Shown here piece after piece: positions 34,563-44,967 of a stretch of 64,000 nucleotides of DNA (the stretch's first letter is position 1; each line of letters begins with the position of its first letter). Source of the DNA: Panopea generosa (taxonomy: Eukaryota; Mollusca; Bivalvia; Adapedonta; Hiatellidae); contig CM055895.1 of assembly GCA_029582155.1 (NCBI GenBank), positions 23,308,745 through 23,372,744 on the forward strand, in the 5' to 3' direction. The translations under genes and the position numbers were made by a program. The notes below the pieces were generated by a model. It was not told the origin of the DNA. It was given only the letters and a program-made list of their open reading frames with translations, and did not search any database.

Positions 34563-36360
34563 CTGTAACATATACAAAGTTATCTTAAAATAGCTGTTCT
34601 CTACTCAGTCATTTATAAAATACATATATCAGTTTTGATAAGGTAAGGTATGATTAATGAAAATGATTTGCTACGTATTCTGTCAGTGTGTAATTAATAT
34701 GATAAGACAGAAAATGGCAAAGTGCACTTTTAGATCTACTTTAAACGAGTGAATAAATGAACGAATGAGTGAATAAATGAATGAATGAATGAACGATCGA
34801 ACGAACGAACGAACGAACGAACGAACGAACGAACGAACGAACGAACGAACGATTGAATTAATTATTTAATGATGATGAATAAATGAATAAATGAATGACT
34901 GAATGAATGTATGAATATGAATAAATAAATGAATGAATGAACAGATGAAAGAATGGTTAAATTAATGAATGAATAAATGAATGAATGAATGAATGATTGA
35001 ATAATTGATTGATTGATTGATTGAATGAATGAATGAATGAATGAATGAATGAATGAATGAATGAATGAATGAATGAATGAATGAATGAATTATGAATGAA
35101 TGAATTAATGAATGAATGAATGAATGAATAAATGAATGAATAAACGAATGAATGAATGAATGAATGAATGAATGAATGAATGAATGAATGAATGAATGAA
35201 TGAATGAATGAATGAATGAATGAATGAATGAAAGTATAGATGAATAAATGAAAGAATGAGTGAATTAATGAATTTTGATTTTACAGTGTACCACAGTAAA
35301 ACAGACACCAAAAGGGAAGAACATTCCAGACTTAATCTCCATGTACAATTCAGCAAATGAAGACACAAAGTGATATTGAAACCTAAATGAATGAACCCAG
35401 AACCTTCGTACCTGTACATCTGCTGAGTTTATGTAAATTCAACTGGCCACCTCAAAGCTACTATTAATAAATAATTATATAGTTTTAGACAATAAAATAT
35501 AACAATGAAATATGTTCTAATTCTATACGCAAGATAAGTGTACTTTATGTGAAGGCAATCCCTTAAAATAAATGCTACTATCAAAAGACCACATATAGGT
35601 GTAGGAGGTAGAGGGAATAGTGGGCCCCGCCCTAATACTTAGGTTTGGGCATATACGTTTACGAATCCAAATGTTTAACAGTGACAAAATATCAAACACC
35701 TTAAGGTGTTTAAATCTCAAAATAGTCAAGGAGACTCCCTCATACTCCCACCGACTGCAGGGGACACTTTTTACCACTCATTGGCTCCCAGGCTATGAGG
35801 TATCCAGTTTAACTCCCGGTGGATATCGGGGGTATAATATATCATAAGAGTGTACGTGTGTAATAAAATGCAGCAAACTTAGTTAATGTACAATTATACA
35901 GGTGGGAAATAATCTGCATTTCTTTCTCATAACGTCAAAAATATAAATGAAATATATTAGTCAGTATAAAGTTATTTATAAATTAAAATTACATAGAAGT
36001 AATCACTTACTTGTGAAACAAGGAGACACACGTACTGCAGCACACTGCATCATGTTTGGCACAGAACGTATCCAGGGTGTTCCCATGGTGCAGCTCACAT
36101 CTCTCCGTGAGTGGAGTAGCTGCTTGTTTTTGTCCCATAGTCGTCTTCATTTTTGCCTTGTCCAGGATCTGGTGTGTTTTCATCTTGCCATATTTATGGT
36201 GAGATTTGACACATTTAACACAAAAATATTCGTCACATTCCACACAGAAGTTAATGGCCTCCACATTTCTTCCTTCATCTGAGCATGATACACACAAATG
36301 TTCATGATATTCGTCACAACCTCTGTCTATAGATCGTTCAAACCCTCCCCTAGACGCCAT
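33200..36360 (-). CDS. RING-less TRIM-like protein: two B-boxes, coiled coil, beta-propeller
   Basis: Exon 1 is 36360-36011 and exon 2 is 34562-33200, with donor gtaagt, acceptor tatatgttacag and phase 2 kept. The join encodes 570 residues. Residues 23-63 form B-box 1 (CVSC, CVEC, CVKCVKSHHK, H63). Residues 88-119 form B-box 2 (CELHH, CAKHD, CCSTC), cut by the intron near its end. Residues about 130-240 are a charged coiled coil (KSSIQDIELKISKIKTI, KRLDELEKMA). Residues about 300-570 hold NHL-like propeller blades (GSCMLDNGTVLVVDFTNKRL, QHITVSRDQTKIHIADY, GVCVGNKDDILVCGY). There is no RING before B-box 1, so E3 ligase activity is not expected from this chain alone. Families of this layout are expanded in molluscs, often named TRIM-like; many are thought to act in innate immunity, which is not shown here. 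Confidence 0.9.
34563..36010 (-). other. Intron of the TRIM-like gene, with a large tetranucleotide array
   Basis: The 1.45-kb intron splits B-box 2 and holds the (GAAT)n/(GAAC)n array at 34747-35270. The remainder, 35271-36010, shows nothing recognised. Confidence 0.7.
34747..35270. repeat. (GAAT)n and (CGAA)n tetranucleotide array
   Basis: Long runs of gaatgaat with an internal (CGAA)n block at about 34793-34852 and (TTGA)n at about 35004-35024. The periodic frames on the - strand (FIHSFIHS) are artefacts. Confidence 0.95.
36011..36360 (-). CDS. TRIM-like gene exon 1 (B-boxes)
   Basis: Starts at ATG 36360-36358 with MASRGGFERSIDRGCDEYHE and ends SLFHK at donor gtaagt. Zinc ligands are Cys 23, 26, 39, 42, 47 and 50 and His 54 and 63 for the first box, and Cys 88, His 91, Cys 100, Cys 108 and Cys 111 for the second. 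Confidence 0.9.
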
Positions 36361-36529
36361 TTTGGAATGTACTGATTATTTGCCTTTACATGCTAGTTAC
36401 CGATAACCTATTTTGCTTCACAATACCCGGAAGTACGGTGTTCCATTCAGAACACTTTTATAACGTAGCTATTTGCTACACGATATTGCTATTATATGCG
36501 ATGTTGCGATCTAATCAATTAAATGTTAT
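36361..36529 (-). promoter_or_regulatory. Short 5' flank of the TRIM-like gene
   Basis: Only about 170 bases separate the start codon from the 60-bp satellite. The core promoter should lie here or within the satellite edge; no TATA-type motif could be assigned. Confidence 0.35.
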
Positions 36530-39500
36530 CGGAAATTAAACTGAGGACCTCTGTGTATTCATTAAAACCTATCACTATACCAAGTTACCGGGTATCACAC
36601 TGAGGCCCTCTGTGTATTTGTTAATGCCTATCACTAGACCAAGCTACCGAGATTCACACTGAGGCCCTCTGTGTACTTGTTAACGCCTATCACTAGACCA
36701 AGCAACCGGGAATCACATTGAGAACCTCTGTATATTTGTTAATGCCTATCACAAGACCAAGTTACCGGGAATCACACTGAGGCCCTCTGTGTGCTTGTTA
36801 ACGCCTATCACTAGACCAAGAAACCGGGAATCACATTGAGAACCTCTGTATTTTGTTAATGCCTATCACTTGACCAAGCTACCTGGAATCACACTGAGGC
36901 CCTCTGTGTACCTGTTAATGCCTATCACTAGACCAAGTTACCGGGAATCACACTGACGCCCTCTGTGTACTTGTTAATGCCTATCACTAGACCAAGTTAC
37001 CGGGAATCACACTGAGGCCCTATGTATATTTGTTAATGCCTATCACTAGACCAAGTTACCGGGAATCACACTGAGGCCCTCTGTGTATTTGTTAATGCCT
37101 ATCACTAGACCAAGTTACCGAGATTCACACTGAGGCCCTCTGTGTACTTGTTAACGCCTATCACTACACAAAGTTACCAGGAATCACATTGAAACCCTCT
37201 GTATATTTGTTAACGCCTATCACTAGACCAAGTTACCGAGATTCACACTGAGGCCCTCTGTGTACTTGTTAACGCCTATCACTACACAAAGTTACAAGGA
37301 ATCACACTGAGGCCCTCTGTATATTTGTTAACGACTATCACTAGACCAAGCTACCGGGAAGCACACTGAGGCCCTCTGTGTATTTGTTCATGCCTATTAC
37401 TAGACCAAGCTACCGGGAAGCACACTGAGGCCCTCTGTGTATTTGTTAATGCCTATCACTAGACCAAGCTACCGGGAATCACACTGAGGCCCTCTGTGTA
37501 TTTGTTAATACCTATCACTAGACCAAGTTACCGGGAATCACACTGAGGCCCTCTGTATATTTAAAAATGCCTATCACTAGACCAAGATACCGGGAATCAC
37601 ACTGAGGCCCTCTGTATATTTGTTTATGCCTTTCACTAGACCAAGTTACCGGGAATCACACTGATGCCCTTTGTGTATTTGTTAATGCCTATCACTAGAC
37701 CAAGTTACCGGGAATCACACTGTGGCCCTCTGTGTATTTGTTAATGCCTATCACTAGACCAAGTTACCGGGAATCACACTGAGGCCCTCTGTATATTTAA
37801 AAATGCCTATCACTAGACCAAGTTACCGGGAATCACACTGGGGCCCTCTGTATATTTGTTTATGCCTTTCACTAGACCAAGTTACCGGGAATCACACTGA
37901 TGCCCTTTTTGTATTTGTTAATGCCTATCACTAGACCAAGTTACTGGGAATCACACTGATGCCCTCTGTGTATTTGTTAATGCCTATCACTAGACCAAGT
38001 TACCGGGAATCACACTGTGGCCCTCTGTGTATTTGTTAATGCCTATCACTAGACCAAGTTACCGGGAATCACACTGTGGCCCTCTGTATATTTGTTTATG
38101 CCTTTCACTAGACCAAGTTACCGGGAATCACACTGATGCCCTTTTTGTATTTGTTTATGCCTTTCACTAGACCAAGTTACCGGGAATCACACTGATGCCC
38201 TTTGTGTATTTGTTAATGCCTATCACTAGACCAAGTTACCGGGAATCACACTGTGGCCCTCTGTGTATTTGTTAATGCCTATCACTAGACCAAGTTACCG
38301 GGAATCACACTGAGGCCCTCTGTATATTTAAAAATGCCTATCACTAGACCAAGTTACCGGGAATCACACTGTGGCCCTCTGTGTATTTGTTAATGCCTAT
38401 CACTAGACCAAGTTACCGGGAATCACACTGGGGCCCTCTGTATATTTGTTTATGCCTTTCACTAGACCAAGTTACCGGGAATCACACTGATGCCCTTTTT
38501 GTATTTGTTTATGCCTTTCACTAGACCAAGTTACCGGGAATCACACTGATGCCCTTTGTGTATTTGTTAATGCCTATCACTAGACCAAGTTACCGGGAAT
38601 CACACTGTGGCCCTCTGTGTATTTGTTAATGCCTATCACTAGACCAAGATACCGGGAATCACACTGGGGCCCTCTGTATATTTGTTTATGCCTTTCACTA
38701 GACCAAGTTACCGGGAATCACACTGATGCCCTTTTTGTATTTGTTTATGCCTTTCACTAGACCAAGTTACCGGGAATCACACTGATGCCCTTTGTGTATT
38801 TGTTAATGCCTATCACTAGACCAAGTTACCGGGAATCACACTGTGGCCCTCTGTGTATTTGTTAATGCCTATCACTAGACCAAGTTACCGGGAATCACAC
38901 TGTGGCCCTCTGTGTATTTGTTAATGCCTATCACTAGACCAAGATACCGGGAATCACACTGAGGCCCTCTGTGTATTTGTTAATGCCTATCACTAGATCA
39001 AGTTACCGGGAATCACACTGTGGCCCTCTGTGTATTTGTTAATGCCTATCACTAGACCAAGTTACCGGGAATCACACTGGGGCCCTCTGTATATTTGTTT
39101 ATGCCTTTCACTAGACCAAGTTACCGGGAATCACACTGATGCCCTTTTTGTATTTGTTTATGCCTTTCACTAGACCAAGTTACCGGGAATCACACTGATG
39201 CCCTTTGTGTATTTGTTAATGCCTATCACTAGACCAAGTTACCGGGAATCACACTGTGGCCCTCTGTGTATTTGTTAATGCCTATCACTAGACCAAGATA
39301 CCGGGAATCACACTGAGGCCCTCTGTGTATTTGTTAATGCCTATCACTAGACCAAGTTACCGGGAATCACACTGTGGCCCTCTGTGTATTTGTTAATGCC
39401 TATCACTAGACCAAGTTACCGGGAATCACACTGGGCCCTCTGTATATTTGTTTATGCCTATCACTAGACCAAGATACCGGGAATCACACTGAGGCCCTCT

Positions 39501-39990
39501 GTGTATTTGTTAATGCCTATCACTAGACCAAGTTACCGGGAATCACACTGAGGCCCTCTGTGTATTTGTTAATGCCTATCACTAGACCAAGTTACCGGGA
39601 ATCACACTGTGGCCCTCTGTGTATTTGTTAATGCCTATCACTAGACCAAGTTACCGGGAATCACACTGTGGCCCTCTGTGTATTTTTTAATGCCTATCAC
39701 TAGACCAAGTTACCGGGAATCACACTGATGCCCTTTGTGTATTTGTTAATGCCTATCACTAGACCAAGTTACCGGGAATCACACTGTGGCCCTCTGTGTA
39801 TTTGTTAATGCCTATCACTAGACCAAGTTACCGGGAATCACACTGATGCCCTTTTGTATTTGTTAATGCCTATCACTAGACCAAGTTACCGGGAATCACA
39901 CTGTGGCCCTCTGTGTATTTGTTAATGCCTATCACTAGACCAAGTTCCGAGAATCACACTGAGGCCCTCTGTGTATATGTTAATGCTAAT
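36530..39990. repeat. 60-bp satellite, subfamily 1, about 57 copies
   Basis: The unit contains tgcctatcactagaccaag, ttaccgggaatcacactg and ggccctctgtgtatttgtta. Variants (gatgcccttt, gtggccctc, ggggccctc, atatttaaaaatg, tttatgcctttcac) recur in the same order, showing multi-unit blocks of several hundred bases inside 37500-39700. The left end, 36541-37450, is the most diverged. Confidence 0.96.
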
Positions 39991-41490
39991 CTTCAGACAA
40001 CTTCACTGAGAATCAAGCTGAGCCCCTCTGTTTATCTAGTCACGCTGATCACCAGACCACCTCTCCCGGAATTAAGCTGATATTTGGTCGTGTTAATCAC
40101 CAGACAACTTCTCCGGGAATCAAACTGAAACCCTCTGTGTGTTTGGTCATGATAATCACCAGACAACTTCTCCGGGAATCAAACTGAAACCCTCTGTGTA
40201 TTTGGTCATGATAATCACCAGACAACTTCCCCGGGAATCAAACTGAAACCCTCTGTGTGTTTGGTCATGATAATCACCAGACAACTTCTCCGGGAATCAA
40301 ACTGAAACCCTCTGTGTGTTTGGTCATGATAATCACCAGACAACTTCTCCGGGAATCAAACTGAAACCCTCTGTGTGTTTGGTCATGATAATCACCAGAC
40401 AACTTCTCCGGGAATCAAACTGAAACCCTCTGTGTATTTGGTCATGATAATCACCAGACAACTTCCCCGGGAATCAAACTGAAACCCTCTGTGTGTTTGG
40501 TCATGATAATCACCAGACAACTTCTCCGGGAATCAAACTGTGACCCTCTGTGTGTTTGGTCATGATAATCACCAGACCAGCTCACCCGGAATTAAACTGA
40601 AACCCTCAGTGTATTTGGTCATGATAATCACCAGACAACTTCTCCGGGAATTCAACTGAAACCCTCTGCTCACCCAGAATTAAAATCAAATTCAAGGCCT
40701 CTGTGTATTTGGTCTTGCTTATCACCAGACCACTTCACCGGTAATCAAAGTGAAGGCCTCTTTGTATTTGGTCATGCTAATCACCAGGCCACTTCACCGG
40801 TGATCAAATTGAATGCCCCTGTGTATTTGGTCATGCTAATCACCAGACCACTTCACCGGTAACCAAAATGAAGGCCCCTGTGTATTTGGTCATGCTAATC
40901 ACCAGACCACTTCACCGGTGATCAAATTGAATGCCCCTGTGTATTTGGTCATGCTAATCACCAGACCACTTCACCGATAATCAAATTGAAGGCCCCTGTG
41001 TATTTGGTCATGCTAATCACCAGACCAGCTCACCCGGAATTAAACTGAAACCCTCTGTGAATTTGGTCATGCTAATCACCAGACCAGCACACCCGGAATC
41101 AAACTGAAACCCTCTGTATATTTGGTCATGATAATCACTAGACCACCACACCCGGAATCAAACTGAAACCGTCTGTATATTTGGTCATGACAATCTTCAG
41201 ACCACTTCACAAGGAATCAAACTGAAGGCCTCTGTGTATTTGGTCATGCTAATCACCAGACAACTTCACCGGTTATCAAACTGAAGGCCTCTGTGTATTT
41301 GGTCATGCTTATCACCAGACCACTTCACCGGTAATCAAATTGAAGGCCCCTGTGTATTTGGTCATGCTAATCACCAGACAACTTCACCGGTAATCAAAGT
41401 GAAGGCCTCTGTGTATTTGGTCATGCTTATCACCAGACCACTTCACCGGTAATCAAATTGAAGGCCCCTGTGTATTTGGTCATGTTTACC
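39991..41490. repeat. 60-bp satellite, subfamily 2, about 25 copies
   Basis: Same period and alignable to subfamily 1, but with tttggtcatgataatcacc, agacaacttctccgggaatc and aaactgaaaccctctgtg. A third variant from about 40690 has cacttcaccggtaatcaaa and gaaggcc. The switch between subfamilies is sharp, near 39990. Confidence 0.94.
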
Positions 41491-41837
41491 ACTAGAACCA
41501 CTAGACCAATACAGCTCTATATGAGATCAAGAGTTATATAGATTACTGCTGCATCCGTGGATTAAAGTAAAAAGTAAAAAGCATAAGTCTACGTCTATTC
41601 ACTTGTTTAGTTGATGTAAAATTCAAAATCGATCTACCAGTATAATGATTATTGTTTAAACATTTTTGAACAGTCCCGTTTTCATCTGTTATAATTATTA
41701 TTTATGATATCTAATGTTACAAATATCGTTGCTATAACGATGTCATTTTATTGAAATGGCATACATTTCAAAGTAATTAATAACTATCTAATTATGAATG
41801 GGAACCTGCCTAACATTTGACAGACGGACGGGCGGGT
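41491..41837. other. Nothing recognised
   Basis: AT-rich flank of the satellite with no gene or repeat. Confidence 0.45.
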
Positions 41838-41858
41838 GGGTGGTCGAGCAGGCAGGCA

Positions 41859-41916
<58 letters not shown>

Positions 41917-41931
41917 GCAGGCAGGCAGGCA

Positions 41932-41968
<37 letters not shown>

Positions 41969-41976
41969 ACAGACGC
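41838..41976. repeat. (GGCA)n microsatellite
   Basis: About 33 tetranucleotide units with minor interruptions (caga, gggc). All frames through it are artefacts. Confidence 0.95.
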
Positions 41977-43028
41977 GATGTTGTGAAGTCAAAATGTCAA
42001 GATGTGATGTCACAATAATAATATCGTGACTTTGTATCGCAATATCGTTTCTCTCCTCACCGCAAACTCGTGACATCGCACAACAAAAGCTGTCCCTAAT
42101 GGAACACCGTATAGGATATATACTGTTTACTTGTTTTTTCACTTCCCGATTGTGTGCCAGATTAAAGTGTTATGCATGGAACCAAATGCGTTTAAATGTA
42201 AACGCAGGGTCCAGGCCATATTCAAATTACGTAAATTACGGATCCAACGGGGGATTATTGGCCCGGGGAACCCCATCATTAAAATCGGATAGGTATATTG
42301 TTTATGACTTAAAATCGAGTTCGGACAATTTTCGGATCATTACAATTGCCAACTAATATTGAAGAGTCCATTTGCATGTAAGTCGATATGATTTCAAATT
42401 GTCCATGAGCAGCATACTGGAACCCAAATCCCGCTAACATATCCCCTACTTTTACATCTGGAATCCGCATCTTATAGATGAATAGTCACTGCTGCGTATG
42501 GATATTTACAAACAATAATTTCAATGGGTGTTGTAGAGGGGGTGGGATCTGGACTTCGCGGATTTCCTAACTATCAAAAATGTACTTATTTCATCGAAAA
42601 AAGTTTAAAACACATGCTTCGAAATTCCCCCGTCCCCATATCTAAATGTTCATGTTCCTCTTCTCTGAGAATATCCCCCAACCCCCCCCCCTCCACCCAC
42701 CCCCACACGCCACACACACGATAGAAAGTCCTGGATCCGTCTGTGTGTTTATCTTGATATCTAATTATCTATGCTTGCTATAGATCAATGTACTTGTATA
42801 TAAGCGTTCACTCTATGTTTTCCACGCTGGGCCGTAATGTCAATATGTAACTTGATATATAAATCATGTACCCATTAAGGTGTGACCGATTTGATGGTTG
42901 TAAACACATTATTTAAACATTTTTAGCTAAGATCCGGATATTATCTAAAACAAATTGTGTAAACAGGTAACGGGCCAATAGCAGAAGATGACACTTATTG
43001 ATCTTATCACGATTATGAAACAAGATAT
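41977..43028. other. Nothing recognised apart from a C-rich tract
   Basis: Contains a cytosine-rich stretch (about 42672-42715) and otherwise no supported feature. An 85-codon frame at 42099 has no recognisable motif. Confidence 0.45.
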
Positions 43029-43626
43029 TACCTTATACAAATCACGCTCGAGGTCTCCCTGTATAGAACAAGTACTAAGCATATGCAGAAAAAATGTCTA
43101 GCTCACGGACACCACACATAGACGTGGGGGAGGATCGAACCCATGACCGCCCCCCACCCCCACCTCCGGACAATACACATAGCCGTGGGGGAGGATCGAA
43201 CCCACGACCGCGGACACCACACATAGCCGTGGGGGAGGATCGAACCCACGACCGCGGACACCACACATAGCCGTGGGGGAGGATCGAACCCACGACCGCG
43301 GACACCACATATAGCCGTGGGGGAGGATCGAACCCACGACCGCGGACACCACACATAGCCGTGGGGGAGGATCGAACCCACGACCGCGGACACCACACAT
43401 AGCCGTGGGGGAGGATCGAACCCACGACCTTCCCCCCACCCCCACCCCTGGACACCACACATAGCCGTTGGGGAGGATCGAACCGACGACCGCGGACACC
43501 ACACATAGCCGTGGGGGAGGATCGAACCCACGACCGCGGACACCACACATAGCCGTTGGGGAGGATCGAACCGACGACCGTCCGGTCCTTGATTCGATGC
43601 TCTATCACTGGACCACGCGTTCCGCT
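43029..43626 (-). mobile_element. SINE family A with tandemly amplified internal segment
   Basis: The 3' part (complement of cgagcgtgatttg and gctagacattt) is at 43029-43100. The 5' tRNA-like end (complement of ggtccagtgatagagcatcg) is at about 43590-43620. Between them a segment of about 44 bp that includes the B box has been copied about ten times. A normal family A copy carries it once. Confidence 0.87.
43106..43578 (-). repeat. 44-bp tandem array of SINE B-box segment, about 10 copies
   Basis: The unit on the + strand contains accacacatagccgtggggg, aggatcgaacccacgac and cgcgg. Two units carry an extra run of C (gaccgccccccacccccacc and a similar one near 43430). Read on the - strand, each unit contains gggttcgatcctc, a B-box-like sequence. 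Confidence 0.93.
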
Positions 43627-43694
43627 TGATAAATCTTGGCTGTGTAGTTAGTGATATTCAGTTTAATTTTCACTTTGATACCCAGGAACTTGAT

Positions 43695-43930
43695 TACATG
43701 GAAAGCGGGACGATAGTGAGAAAAGAATGTTGGCTGCTCTCGTAGAGGTCCCGGGTAAACACCAATAATAAAGAAACAAGGATTTGGTAATGACTAGAGT
43801 CTAAGGGTATTTTTTCCTGGCTCAACCTGATGATTACCCAAAATCAACTCTCAGCACCAGGAAAATGTCTTGAAAGCAAATCATATAAGCTCTGAACTCA
43901 CTTCGTAAATTGAGCTAATTTAAAATAAAC
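43695..43930 (+). mobile_element. Possible decayed SINE (family C-like)
   Basis: gcgggacgatagtgagaaaa, ggctcaacctgatga and catataagctctgaac resemble parts of the family C copy at 27560 in the same order. No clear B box remains. A tentative call. Confidence 0.35.
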
Positions 43931-44967
43931 TAGTATTTACTAATAACATAGCTTTTGGACGATTAGAAGCCATTAAATCATCGTCTCCTGAAACTACACT
44001 CACTGGTAAAGAGTGGGTACAAGGCTGTAGGACAGCTCTAAAATAAATTTTGAAAATTGAATTTTCGATAAAAACTTCGACCCCATTCGCTTTTTATTTT
44101 CTTTAAAGGGATTATTTCATTAAGTAAAGCTTAATTAATTTCTCAATTAAAACGTTATTTAAACACTACCAAAATAAATAAATGCACAAGAAAACAATTT
44201 ATTAACAGCTATTTCAAAGTAGTTGTTTTTTATTCTGTATCGCTGTATCGATTCAACATAAACTTTTACATTCGACATTTTTAGCTCGTCTGGTTAGAGC
44301 TATTCCCGTATACGGTTCCCGTCGTTATCGACAACACTCTCCTTTAATGGATAATTGGTTTCTTCTCTGAAACAATACAACATAATTTGTTAAAACTTGG
44401 CCAATGCGCTCCTTGGGTTGAACCCTTTTATATCATTAATAGTTATTTTGTCCCTTGTCTTTGAGTTGTATAGGGAAATGTATGAAAATGATAATTGTGC
44501 TTATGATAATATCTGAACCAACCTCATGTTTAATACAGTGTTATTTACGATGTACATTTGAGTCACCATTTCTCAAGTATTACTGTTTATTTGTTAAATA
44601 TTTAAGAGTTCCGCCCCAAGAGACTTTTTTATTTTTCATAACTTTCTTAACTATTTGTTTCGTAAAATATTCAAGATAGTGTCACACGAAATTATTTTCA
44701 TAGATATATGCATAAAAATTGCAACTACTAATCGAAGCAATCCGTGCCTGCCGATATGCATATGCAAGGGAAGAAACTCGTATAATTCTATTAAATTTTG
44801 ACAGCTCATTTGACACAAACTAGAAATAAATAAAAAAAACAAAAAAGACGGTTTACGACAAATGGTAAATTGTCCAAAAAAAGTCTAACCGTAACGCTAG
44901 TGTAAATATGGAAGACAAGAACAGCCGGCAAAATTCTCGTTTGACACTCTACATGCAAATAATCAAT
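43931..44967. other. Nothing recognised
   Basis: AT-rich DNA; small frames at 44455 and 44651 have no conserved motif. Confidence 0.45.

Noticed and set aside
33147-34568. + strand frames at 33147, 33897 and 34308
   Set aside because: They are antisense to the well-supported TRIM-like exon 2 and have no domain content of their own.
34747-35270. Possible origin or regulatory array in the GAAT tract
   Set aside because: Simple tetranucleotide repeat; nothing beyond periodicity supports a function.
42099-42724. 85- and 66-codon frames
   Set aside because: No motif, no splice context, and the second ends in a low-complexity C-rich tract.
43075-43608. Three overlapping frames of about 150-177 codons on the - strand
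   Set aside because: They read the amplified 44-bp SINE segment in all three phases.
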